Positions 14,982 through 22,065 of a stretch of 26,613 nucleotides of DNA are shown one piece after another (within the stretch, counting starts at the first letter, position 1; each line of letters opens with the position of its first letter). This stretch comes from Synechococcaceae bacterium WBB_10_009 (GTDB taxonomy: Bacteria; Cyanobacteriota; Cyanobacteriia; PCC-6307; Cyanobiaceae), in assembly GCA_010030955.1 (NCBI GenBank), contig RHBP01000005.1, positions 1 through 26,613 of the forward strand. Reading direction: 5' to 3'. A program made the translations under genes and the position numbers. The notes below the pieces were generated by a model. That model was not told where the DNA came from. It searched no databases and saw nothing but the letters and a program-made list of their open reading frames with translations.

Positions 14982-15692
14982 TCAGCTGAGCAGGCCCACC
15001 GCCGGCAGGGCCGCCAGGGCCTGAAGGGCCAAATCTGGGGCCCACTGCGGCGCCAGGCCTTCCGCCTCCAGCAAGGGCGCCAGGGCCTCCCCATCCCCAC
15101 CGGTGAGCCACAGCCGCCGCCGGGGATCCGGGTCCAGCCGTGACAACTCCCGCCAACCCAGGGCAATGGCGGCGGCCGTGGCCCGCCAACAGCCCTGTTG
15201 CAGGGCCGTCTCGGTGTCCAGCGGCCAGGGGTCGGCGGCGGCCCAATCCATCGGCGCCGCTGGGGCCTGGGGAGCCGGCAACAGGGCGGTGGCCTGGGCC
15301 AGGCTGCGGCGCTGCAGGGCGGCACCGGCACTGATGCGGCCACCGCGGAAGCGCCCATCGCCATCCACCCAGGTGAGGCTCAGGGCCGTGCCCGCATCCG
15401 CCACCAGGGCTGCGGCCCCCTCGGCGTGCCACGCCCCCCAGCCCACCAGGGCACGGTCAATCCCCAGCCAGGGGGGCAGGTCGGCCAGGGGCACCTGCCC
15501 CAGGCCGATGGCGCACTGGGGGGGCGGCGCACAGCCGGCGGGCAGGGGCCCCACGGCGGCCCAGGCCCGCAGCTGATCCCAGGCTGGGGGCTGCCCCGGG
15601 GTGGGCGGCGGGCCATGCCAGCAGCGCCAACCCTCCGCTGCCGCCTCCGCCCAGTGCCAGCGGCTGTTGCCCACCAGCAACAGCTGCGCCAT
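14982..15692 (-). CDS. coaX: type III pantothenate kinase
   Basis: From ATG 15692 the protein has 236 residues; an upstream extension would overlap cysH. CoaX phosphorylates pantothenate in the first step of coenzyme A synthesis and belongs to the ASKHA fold. Supporting motifs are LLLVGNSRWHW (phosphate-1 region), VADAGTALSLTWVDGDGRF (the second nucleotide-binding motif), then GGRISAGAALQRRSL, and a C-terminal WLTGGDGEAL. In typical CoaX the first motif is DxGNT; here the aspartate position holds leucine (LVGNS), as I believe is common in cyanobacterial members. It is translationally coupled to cysH, whose TGA stop is separated from this ATG by a single base. The family call is good though the sequence is divergent. 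Confidence 0.9.
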   Translation of the reverse strand: MAQLLLVGNSRWHWAEAAAEGWRCWHGPPPTPGQPPAWDQLRAWAAVGPLPAGCAPPPQCAIGLGQVPLADLPPWLGIDRALVGWGAWHAEGAAALVADAGTALSLTWVDGDGRFRGGRISAGAALQRRSLAQATALLPAPQAPAAPMDWAAADPWPLDTETALQQGCWRATAAAIALGWRELSRLDPDPRRRLWLTGGDGEALAPLLEAEGLAPQWAPDLALQALAALPAVGLLS

Positions 15693-15693
15693 G

Positions 15694-16419
15694 TCAGATG
15701 CCCTCGCCGGCCATCCCCGGCAGGTGAATGCCGCACTCCTGCTTGAGCCCGCCGAAACGGGTGGCGCGGCCGCTGACGCCGCCGTCGTCGGGGGCGCTGG
15801 AGTGCCAGTCGCCCACCGTGGAGTAGCCCTGCTCAAACAGCGGGTGTTGGGGCAGGTTGTGCTCCTGCATGTAGTAGTACACCTCGCGGTTGCCCCAATC
15901 CAGCAGGGGGCGCAGGGCCCAGCGGCCCCGCACCTGCTGCAGGGGCTGCATCGTTTTGCGGTGGTCGGTCTGCTTGCCGCGCACGCCGCTGGCCCAGCAG
16001 CTCACCTGCAGCTGCTCGAGGGCCTGATCCAGAGGCTCCACCTTGCGGATGCGGTGGTAGGTCTCCAGGTCATCCACCTGGCCCGTCTCCCACAACTTGC
16101 CGTGCAGGGCCTCCATGCGGGCGGGGCTCATGGTGGCCTGGGCCACGTGCAACTGCAGCCCCAGCTGGCGGGTCAGGCTGTCGGCGTATTGGTAGGTCTC
16201 GGCCGGCAGATAGCCGGTGTCCACCCAGATCACCCGCACCGGGGCCTCCAGCTGGCTCACCAGGTGCAGCGACACCGCCGCCTGGATGCCGAAGCTGGTG
16301 GTGAGGGCAAAGCCGTCACCGAACTGCCGCTGGCCCCAGCGCAGGCGTCCCAGCGCATCGAGCTGCTCCAGCTCGGCACAGGCCTGGTGGGTGTCGATGG
16401 CGGCGGCCGTGGGGGTCAT
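15694..16419 (-). CDS. cysH: phosphoadenosine phosphosulfate reductase
   Basis: The 241-residue enzyme reduces PAPS to sulfite in assimilatory sulfate reduction, using thioredoxin. ATG 16419 is chosen because GGAAGA lies at suitable spacing upstream; GTG 16446 is possible. Motifs in order: TTSFGIQAAVSLHL (ATP-pyrophosphatase-like loop), VDTGYLPAETYQYADSL, a RKVEPLDQAL helix, SGVRGKQTDHR, YSTVGDWHS, and the C-terminal KQECGIH with catalytic C229. The paired cysteines that bind an iron-sulfur cluster in APS reductases are absent (YHRIRKVEPL has none), so this is the PAPS-type enzyme. It is the first gene of a two-gene unit with coaX, and divergent from NDH-2. Confidence 0.95.
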   Translation of the reverse strand: MTPTAAAIDTHQACAELEQLDALGRLRWGQRQFGDGFALTTSFGIQAAVSLHLVSQLEAPVRVIWVDTGYLPAETYQYADSLTRQLGLQLHVAQATMSPARMEALHGKLWETGQVDDLETYHRIRKVEPLDQALEQLQVSCWASGVRGKQTDHRKTMQPLQQVRGRWALRPLLDWGNREVYYYMQEHNLPQHPLFEQGYSTVGDWHSSAPDDGGVSGRATRFGGLKQECGIHLPGMAGEGI

Positions 16420-16472
16420 GGCCCCATCTTCCAATGCAGCCCCCACCCCCCTGGCCGGCGGCTGACCCTGGT

Positions 16473-16478
16473 TAGGGT
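16473..16478 (+). promoter_or_regulatory. TAGGGT -10-like box of the NDH-2 gene
   Basis: TAGGGT ends 29 bases before GTG 16508, in the 88-base gap divergent to cysH. No -35 of good quality is present at 16-18 bases. It belongs to the repeated TAGG(G/C)T set of this window. Confidence 0.4.
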
Positions 16479-16507
16479 TCGCGCAACACCCACCCCAGCG
16501 CCGAACC

Positions 16508-17716
16508 GTGCCGCCAGCCCAGGCCGAGCAAGCACCCGTGGTGGTGGTGGGGGGCGGCTTCGGCGGCCTCAGCGCGGCGTTGCAACTGGCCCGAGGGCCG
16601 GAGGCGCCGCCGGTGCTGCTGATCGAGCCGCAGGGGCACTTTCTGTTTCTGCCCCTGCTCTACGAGTGCCTCAGTGGCGAGCTGCAGCGCTGGGAGATCG
16701 CACCGCGCTACAGCACCCTGCTGGCGGGCAGCGGCGTGGCCTGGCTGCGGCAACGGGTGCAGGGGATCAACACCAGCAGCTCCACGGTGAGCACCGAGGA
16801 CGGCCGCCAGCTCCGCTACAGCCAGCTGGTGGTGGCCACCGGTGGACGCAGCCTCAGCTTCGGCATTCCGGGGGTGGCGGAGCACAGCCTTGGCTTCCGC
16901 AGCCTGGCGGATGTGGATCGCCTGCAGGGCCTGATCGAGCGGCTGCGGCTGCGCAGCAAACCGCTGCAGCGGCTGGTGATCGTCGGGGCCGGCGCCAGCG
17001 GTGTGGAGCTGGCCTGCAAACTGGCCGACCTGCTCGAGGGCGCCGCGGTGATCGAGCTGATCGAGCAGGGGCCCGACCTGCTGGCGGGCTCCAAGGCCTT
17101 CAACCGTGACCAGGCCCGCGCAGCCCTGCTGCGGCGCGATGTGCGGCTGCGCTGCGGCACCCGCGTGCTGGCCCTTGAGGCCAACGCCATCACGCTGGAG
17201 CCGGCGGCCTCGCCCGGGGGCTGCGAACAACTGGGCTGCGAAGCGGTGATCTGGACCGGCGGCGTCGGCGGCAGCGTGCCGCAGCTCACACCGCACTTGC
17301 CCCTGGATCCACGGGGCCGGTTGCGGGTGAGCCCCGAGCTGCAGGTGATCGGCGCCCCCGGCCTGTTTGCCATCGGCGACGCCGCCCGCTCAGCGATGGC
17401 CAGCGCCGAACCCGGCGGTGACCCGGATGGGGGCAACCTCAACCCGGCCACAGCCCAGGTGGCCTACCAGCAGGCCCAGCAGGTGGCGAGCAACCTGCGG
17501 CGGCTGCGGCGGGGGGAGCCGCTGGAGCCCTTCGTGTGGAACGACCTGGGGGAAATGCTGGGGCTGGGGGTGGGGCAAGCCACCCTCACCGGCATGGGCA
17601 TGACCCTGGCGGGCCCGGCGGCCTACCAGCTGCGGCGCCTGGCCTACCTGGCGCGGCTGCCCGGCCTGCAGCACCAGCTCAAGGTGGCGGGCGGCTGGCT
17701 GGCGGCCTGGCTCTAG
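16508..17716 (+). CDS. type II NADH dehydrogenase (NDH-2-like flavoprotein)
   Basis: The 402-residue protein starts at GTG 16508. It has the two dinucleotide-binding folds of the NDH-2 family: an FAD site at PVVVVGGGFGGLSAA (glycines 15-20) and an NAD(P)H site at RLVIVGAGASGVELACKLA (about 157-175). LYECLSGELQRWEIAPRY and FAIGDAARS (with the conserved aspartate near the flavin) are typical, as is the C-terminal hydrophobic LKVAGGWLAAWL, which may attach it to the membrane. It would oxidise NAD(P)H and reduce plastoquinone without pumping protons. Cyanobacterial NDH-2 enzymes may act as redox sensors rather than major respiratory enzymes. It is followed after 45 bases by the HAD-HflX frame on the same strand. 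Confidence 0.93.
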   Translation: MPPAQAEQAPVVVVGGGFGGLSAALQLARGPEAPPVLLIEPQGHFLFLPLLYECLSGELQRWEIAPRYSTLLAGSGVAWLRQRVQGINTSSSTVSTEDGRQLRYSQLVVATGGRSLSFGIPGVAEHSLGFRSLADVDRLQGLIERLRLRSKPLQRLVIVGAGASGVELACKLADLLEGAAVIELIEQGPDLLAGSKAFNRDQARAALLRRDVRLRCGTRVLALEANAITLEPAASPGGCEQLGCEAVIWTGGVGGSVPQLTPHLPLDPRGRLRVSPELQVIGAPGLFAIGDAARSAMASAEPGGDPDGGNLNPATAQVAYQQAQQVASNLRRLRRGEPLEPFVWNDLGEMLGLGVGQATLTGMGMTLAGPAAYQLRRLAYLARLPGLQHQLKVAGGWLAAWL

Positions 17717-17734
17717 GCCCGGCCCGGGCGACTC

Positions 17735-17747
17735 GCTTGAATCAAGC
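17735..17747. promoter_or_regulatory. 13-base dyad before the HAD-HflX frame
   Basis: GCTTGA and TCAAGC flank a single A, a perfect 6-bp dyad ending 14 bases before ATG 17762 in a gap of only 45 bases. It could be an operator or part of a leader hairpin. No U-tract follows it, so it is not a terminator. Confidence 0.3.
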
Positions 17748-17761
17748 TGGACCGCAGCGCC

Positions 17762-20080
17762 ATGACCGACACCACCGCACCCCAGGCCCTGTTGCTGGAT
17801 GCCATGGGCACCCTGATCGGCCTGCGCCAGTCCGTGGGCAGCAGCTACGCCGCCCTGGCGGCCGAGCACGGCATCACGGTGGAGGCCAGCGCCATCGATG
17901 CCGTGTTTCCGCGGTTGTTTCGCGCGGCCCCGCCGCTGGCGTTCCCGGGGCTGGAGGGGGAGCCGCTGCGCGAGGCCGAGCTGGGCTGGTGGACCAACCT
18001 GATCGCCGCCTGCCTGGAGGCCTGCGGCCACGGCGAACCACTGCCGCCCGAGCTGGGGCCTGCCCTGTTTGCCCATTTCGCCGGCCCGGAGCCGTGGCGG
18101 GTGTACGACGACGTGGCGGAGCACCTGCAGCGCTGGCGGCAGCGCGGGCTGCGGCTGGCGGTGGTGAGCAACTTCGACCAACGCCTGCTGCCGCTGCTGG
18201 AGGGCCTGGGGCTGGCGCCCTGGTTTGAGGCGGTGGTGGTGTCCTCCCAAGTGGGGGCCGCCAAACCCGACCCCCTGCCCTTTCAACGGGCCCTGGAGGC
18301 GCTGCAGCTGCCCCCCGAGGCGGCGTGGCACATCGGCGACAGCCCCGAAGATGAGGCCGGCGCCCACGCGGCGGGCGTGCGCTGCCTGTTGATTCGGCGC
18401 CCCAACGGCGGGCACCCCTTGAGGCAATCGGTGCTGCTGGGCCGCACCGCCGGCCTGCGGCCCGCCCAGTTGCGCCGCCTGGAGCGGCTCAGCCACCGCC
18501 GCCACCCGGAGCAGGGGGGTGCCGATCTGCTGGCCCTGCAACGGCTGGCGGCCGAAAGCCAGGAGCTGGAGCTGCCCTTGAGCCTGGTGGTGGACGGCCG
18601 CGGCCTCTGCCGGCTGCTGTGGGTGGGGCCGCTGGAGCAGTCGGGCCGGCTGCTGGAGCGGCTGCCGGGGGGGCCGCGGCGCCAGGGCAGCGACCTGCGG
18701 CTGATCACCTGCGTGGGGGGCCGCCGCCAATTGGAACCGGCGGGCAGCGAAGCGGTGGTGGGGCTGGATCTGGAGCCCCAGCAGTGGTTGCGGTATGGCC
18801 GTGAACCGGCGGCGGGCGGGCAGTGGCCGGCGGCCCTGTTTGTGCCCAGCGGCGGCGCCTCCGGCCCCTGGCAGCTGTGGCAACCGGGGGATCTGGCCGA
18901 CCTGTGCAGCCAGGCCGACGCGCCCCCAACGGCGGCGGCGAACCGGGCCGGCGGCCCACCCCGCCAGGCCAGCGGCGCGGAGCGGGTGCTGCTGCTGGCC
19001 CTCAGCCCAGCGGATCCAGAGGAGGCGCGGCGGCAGATCGCCGAGCTGGAGGGGCTGGTGCGCAGCGCCGGCGGCCAACCGGTGGGGCTGGTGCTGCAAC
19101 GCCACTCCGCCGCCACCGCCCAAGCCCTGTGGGGGGAGGGAAAGCTGCGGGAGGCGGCCCTGGAGGCGAGGCGGGTGCAGGCCTCCCTGGTGGTGACCGA
19201 CCGGGAACTCACCCCCGCCCAGGCCCGCAACCTCGAGCGGGTGCTGGATCTGCCGGTGAGCGACCGCAGCGAGCTGATCCTCGACATCTTTGCCCAGCGG
19301 GCCGCCAGCGGCGCCGGCCGGCTGCAGGTGGAGCTGGCCCAACTGCGCTACCGCCTGCCGCGGCTGGTGGGCCGGGGCCTGAGCCTGTCGCGCCAGGGGG
19401 GCGGCATCGGCACCCGCGGCCCCGGCGAAACCCAGCTGGAGAAAGACCGCCGCGCCATCGCGCGCCGCATCGACAAACTGCAGCGCGATGTGCGGAAACT
19501 CGGCGAGCACCGGGCCCGGCTGCGGGGCGGCCGCAGCGGGCAACGGCGCTTTGCCCTGGTGGGCTACACCAACGCCGGCAAGAGCTCGCTGCTGAATGCG
19601 CTCTGCAAACCCGAGGCGGGCCGCGGTGTGCTGGCGGCCAATCAGCTGTTCGCCACCCTGGATCCCACCACGCGTCGCCTGCTGCGCCCCCGCCCAAACG
19701 GCGGCCCGCCGGAGGCGCTGCTGCTCACCGACACGGTGGGGTTCATCCGCGATCTGCCGCCGCCGCTGGTGGAGGCCTTCCGCTCCACCCTCGAAGAAAC
19801 CCTGGAGGCGGAGCGGCTGCTGCTGGTGGTGGACCTGTCCGATCCGGGCTGGCGCGAACAGCTGCGCACCGTGCACGCCATCCTCGATGGGCTCGAGAGC
19901 GCCGCCCCGCGGCACCTGATCGGCAACCAGATCGACCGCTGCCCCGCCGAGGCCCTGGAGCGGGCCCGCGCCCAGGATCCCGAGGCCCTGTTCGTGTCGG
20001 CCACCGCCGGCCTGGGGCTCGAGCACCTGCGCCAGTGGTTGTTCCAACAGCACAACAGCAACGCCGAACGCGTCAGTTGA
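17762..20080 (+). CDS. hflX: HAD-like domain fused in frame to GTPase HflX
   Basis: One uninterrupted 772-codon frame. Residues 8 to about 215 are a HAD-superfamily domain of the DREG-2-like type: LLLDAMGTLIG (nucleophile D13), AVVSNFD, GAAKPDP and HIGDSPEDEAGA. The usual second aspartate of DxD is methionine (M15), so phosphatase activity is doubtful. From about residue 224 the sequence is HflX, the ribosome-associated GTPase that splits stalled ribosomes: LGRTAGLRPAQLRRLERLS, GIGTRGPGETQLE, G1 GYTNAGKSS (601-609), a FATLDPTTR switch, G3 DTVGFIRDLPP (D657) and G4 NQID (N722). HflX alone would be about 550 residues, which is what the C-terminal part gives. No stop separates the parts; GTG 18431 with GAGG six bases upstream could give separate HflX. 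Either a true fusion, or two proteins from one frame. Confidence 0.92.
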   Translation: MTDTTAPQALLLDAMGTLIGLRQSVGSSYAALAAEHGITVEASAIDAVFPRLFRAAPPLAFPGLEGEPLREAELGWWTNLIAACLEACGHGEPLPPELGPALFAHFAGPEPWRVYDDVAEHLQRWRQRGLRLAVVSNFDQRLLPLLEGLGLAPWFEAVVVSSQVGAAKPDPLPFQRALEALQLPPEAAWHIGDSPEDEAGAHAAGVRCLLIRRPNGGHPLRQSVLLGRTAGLRPAQLRRLERLSHRRHPEQGGADLLALQRLAAESQELELPLSLVVDGRGLCRLLWVGPLEQSGRLLERLPGGPRRQGSDLRLITCVGGRRQLEPAGSEAVVGLDLEPQQWLRYGREPAAGGQWPAALFVPSGGASGPWQLWQPGDLADLCSQADAPPTAAANRAGGPPRQASGAERVLLLALSPADPEEARRQIAELEGLVRSAGGQPVGLVLQRHSAATAQALWGEGKLREAALEARRVQASLVVTDRELTPAQARNLERVLDLPVSDRSELILDIFAQRAASGAGRLQVELAQLRYRLPRLVGRGLSLSRQGGGIGTRGPGETQLEKDRRAIARRIDKLQRDVRKLGEHRARLRGGRSGQRRFALVGYTNAGKSSLLNALCKPEAGRGVLAANQLFATLDPTTRRLLRPRPNGGPPEALLLTDTVGFIRDLPPPLVEAFRSTLEETLEAERLLLVVDLSDPGWREQLRTVHAILDGLESAAPRHLIGNQIDRCPAEALERARAQDPEALFVSATAGLGLEHLRQWLFQQHNSNAERVS
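18421..18433 (+). promoter_or_regulatory. possible internal ribosome binding site and GTG start for HflX
   Basis: GAGG at 18421-18424 is followed, after six bases, by an in-frame GTG at 18431-18433. Starting there would give a 549-residue HflX beginning MLLGRTAGLRPAQL, about the length of stand-alone HflX. TTG 18419 is a weaker alternative. This is inference from spacing; no experiment supports it. Confidence 0.35.
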
Positions 20081-20105
20081 CGTCAGTCGAGCGGCTGGCT
20101 ATGTC
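20077..20105 (+). promoter_or_regulatory. sigma70-type promoter of the 1-Cys peroxiredoxin gene
   Basis: TTGACG (20077-20082, five of six consensus bases) is followed after 17 bases by TATGTC (20100-20105), leaving 29 bases to ATG 20135. The TGA stop of HflX (20078-20080) lies within the -35. The 8-base palindrome TGACGTCA at 20078-20085 and a CGTCAGT direct repeat (20071, 20081) overlap it and could bind a regulator. Confidence 0.55.
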
Positions 20106-20134
20106 AACATCTGGCCTCCTTCCTTCCCCGCGCC

Positions 20135-20770
20135 ATGGCGCTGCAACTGGGCGACACCGTGCCCGACTTCACCCAGAACTCCCAGCTGGGTCCGATCAAC
20201 CTCTACGACTTCGCCGGCGACAGCTGGGTGGTGCTGTTCTCCCACCCCGCCGACTACACCCCGGTGTGCACCACCGAGCTGGGTGAGGTGTCGCGCCTGC
20301 GCTCCGAATGGGAGAAGCGCAACGTGAAAACCATCGCCCTGAGCGTCGACTCCGCCGAGAGCCACGGCGGCTGGATCTGCGACATCAACGAGACGCAGAA
20401 CACCACGGTTGACTACCCGATCCTCGCCGATGAGGACAAGAAGGTGAGCGACCTCTACGGGATGATCCACCCCAATTCGCTCAACAACCTCACGGTGCGC
20501 TCGGTGTTCATCATCGACCCCAACAAAAAGCTGCGCCTGCAGATCACCTACCCCGCCAGCACCGGCCGCAACTTCCAGGAGATCCTGCGGGTGATCGACT
20601 CCCTGCAGCTCACCGACCACCACCAGGTGGCCACCCCCGTGAACTGGAAGGACGGCGACGACTGCGTGGTGGTGCCCTCGATCCCCACCGACGAGGCCCG
20701 CAACAAGTTCCCCAAGGGCGTCACCGAGATCAAGCCCTACCTGCGCATGACCCCCCAGCCCAACACGTGA
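20135..20770 (+). CDS. 1-Cys (Prx6-type) peroxiredoxin
   Basis: The 211-residue protein is a Prx6-class peroxiredoxin with a long C-terminal domain. The active site is FSHPADYTPVCTTELG with peroxidatic C45; one other cysteine (WICDI, about 88) and one in the C-terminal domain (DDCVVV) are not at the usual resolving position. ALSVDSAESHGGWICDI and SVFIIDPNKKLRLQITYPASTGRNF are characteristic. It reduces peroxides, using an external reductant to recycle the single active cysteine. ATG 20135 is preceded by a CT-rich leader with no clear Shine-Dalgarno. It has its own promoter and a strong terminator, so it is probably monocistronic. It differs in class from the PrxQ at 14507. Confidence 0.96.
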   Translation: MALQLGDTVPDFTQNSQLGPINLYDFAGDSWVVLFSHPADYTPVCTTELGEVSRLRSEWEKRNVKTIALSVDSAESHGGWICDINETQNTTVDYPILADEDKKVSDLYGMIHPNSLNNLTVRSVFIIDPNKKLRLQITYPASTGRNFQEILRVIDSLQLTDHHQVATPVNWKDGDDCVVVPSIPTDEARNKFPKGVTEIKPYLRMTPQPNT

Positions 20771-20792
20771 GCTGAGGCGGCACACGCCCCTG

Positions 20793-20823
20793 GCCCCCGG
20801 GAGAATGTCCCGGGGGCTTTTTT
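20793..20823 (+). terminator. strong intrinsic terminator after the 1-Cys peroxiredoxin gene
   Basis: A perfect 10-bp stem (GCCCCCGGGA at 20793-20802, TCCCGGGGGC at 20808-20817) with loop GAATG is followed by six Ts (20818-20823). It ends one base before the ATG of anmK. Confidence 0.93.
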
Positions 20824-20824
20824 G

Positions 20825-21991
20825 ATGGCCATGCGGGTGTTGGGTCTGATGAGCGGCACCAGCGCCGACGGCGTGGATGCGGTGCTGGCCGCGTTTGAAG
20901 GCCCCCCCAGGCGGCCCCGCTGGCGGCTGCTCAACCGCGCCAGCCACCCTTACCCCGCCGATCTGCAGCGGCAGATCACCGCCATCGGGCAAGGCGCCCC
21001 CTGCAGCGCCTCTGAACTGCTGGAGCTGGGGGAAGCGATCACCGAACAGCAGGCCGCCGCCGCCCGCGCCTGCGACCCCGCCGGTCAGGCGGCCCTGGTG
21101 GGCTGCCATGGCCAGACCCTCTGGCACCGCCCCGCCAGCGGCGAGCGCCCGGGCAACAGCTGGCAACTGCTGCAGGGGCCCCGGCTGGCGCAGCGGCTGG
21201 GGCGGCCCGTGGTGTTCGACTTCCGCGCCGCCGACCTGGCCCTGGGGGGCCAGGGGGCACCGCTGGTGCCGGCGGCGGATGCGGCGCTGCTGCCCGCCAT
21301 TGGCGGCTGGCGCGCCCTGCTCAACCTGGGGGGCATCGCCAACCTCACCCTGCTGCCCCCGGCCAGCGGGCCCGACCGGCAGCGGCCGGTGCTGGGGTGG
21401 GACTGCGGCCCCGCCAACACCCTGCTCGATTTGGCGGTGCAACGGTTCAGCGACGGCCGCCTGCGCTTCGATGCCGACGGCGCCTGGGCCGGTGAGGGCC
21501 GCATCAACGAAACGCGTCTTCAGCAGTGGCTGCAGGAGCCCTACCTGCGGCAGCCGCCACCCAAATCCACCGGGCGGGAGCTGTTCGGCGCGGCGGATCT
21601 GGAGCGGCGGCTGGCGGAGCTGGGGGCTGATGCCCTGGGGGCCGGTGCCCCGCTGCAGCCGGCGGATGCCCTGGCCAGCCTCACCGCCTTCAGCGCCGCG
21701 GTGGTGGCCCAGGATTTGGCCGCCAACCCCGCCCCCCTGGAACTGCTGGTGGCCGGCGGCGGGACCCGCAACCGGCTGCTGATGGCCGAGCTGCGGCGCC
21801 GCTGCCGCGGCCTGCAGGTGCGGCCCCTGGCGGAGCTGGGCATCGGCGACAGCGACCGCGAGGCCCTGGCCTTTGCCCTGTTGGCCTGGTGGCATGCCCT
21901 GGGGGTGCCGGGGTCGCTGCCGGCGGTCACCGGCGCACGCCAGGCCGCAGTGCTGGGGGTCTGCGCCAGGCCCGCGGGGACGGGCCGCTGA
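20825..21991 (+). CDS. anmK: anhydro-N-acetylmuramic acid kinase
   Basis: The 388-residue enzyme phosphorylates and opens 1,6-anhydro-N-acetylmuramic acid released from peptidoglycan turnover, feeding cell-wall recycling. It shows the AnmK motifs: LGLMSGTSADGVDAVL (phosphate-binding start), GCHGQTLWHRP, VFDFRAADLALGGQGAPLVP, LNLGGIANLTLLPP, WDCGPANTLLDL and LLVAGGGTRN. Start options are ATG 20825 and ATG 20831; the first is used. Both lie at the end of the T-tract of the preceding terminator, and the only purine-rich stretch that could bind 16S rRNA is the GGGGG arm of the hairpin itself (20812-20816). Expression therefore probably depends on readthrough or on a start just past the hairpin. 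MurQ and other recycling genes are not in the window. Confidence 0.95.
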   Translation: MAMRVLGLMSGTSADGVDAVLAAFEGPPRRPRWRLLNRASHPYPADLQRQITAIGQGAPCSASELLELGEAITEQQAAAARACDPAGQAALVGCHGQTLWHRPASGERPGNSWQLLQGPRLAQRLGRPVVFDFRAADLALGGQGAPLVPAADAALLPAIGGWRALLNLGGIANLTLLPPASGPDRQRPVLGWDCGPANTLLDLAVQRFSDGRLRFDADGAWAGEGRINETRLQQWLQEPYLRQPPPKSTGRELFGAADLERRLAELGADALGAGAPLQPADALASLTAFSAAVVAQDLAANPAPLELLVAGGGTRNRLLMAELRRRCRGLQVRPLAELGIGDSDREALAFALLAWWHALGVPGSLPAVTGARQAAVLGVCARPAGTGR

Positions 21992-22036
21992 GGTCAACTT
22001 CCACCAACAAGCGCAGCCAAGGGGCGGGGCGCTCCA

Positions 22037-22042
22037 TAGGGT
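22037..22042 (+). promoter_or_regulatory. TAGGGT -10-like box of the Nif11-like gene
   Basis: TAGGGT ends 23 bases before ATG 22066, in the 74-base gap after anmK. There is no good -35, but the position is close to those of the other copies of this hexamer. Confidence 0.4.
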
Positions 22043-22065
22043 GAGGGCATTGGCCCCGCAAACCG

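Noticed and set aside
15694..16419. CysH as an iron-sulfur APS reductase
   Set aside because: The paired cysteines for the cluster are missing, so it is a PAPS-type reductase; ordinary for the group.
17390..20053. An 887-codon open frame on the minus strand
   Set aside because: Opposite NDH-2 and HAD-HflX; the plus-strand frames have intact family motifs, and the minus translation is low complexity.
14507..20770. The near-identical openings of the two peroxiredoxins as a sign of gene duplication
   Set aside because: MALQxGDxxPDFT is common to the whole superfamily; the rest belongs to different classes (PrxQ and 1-Cys).
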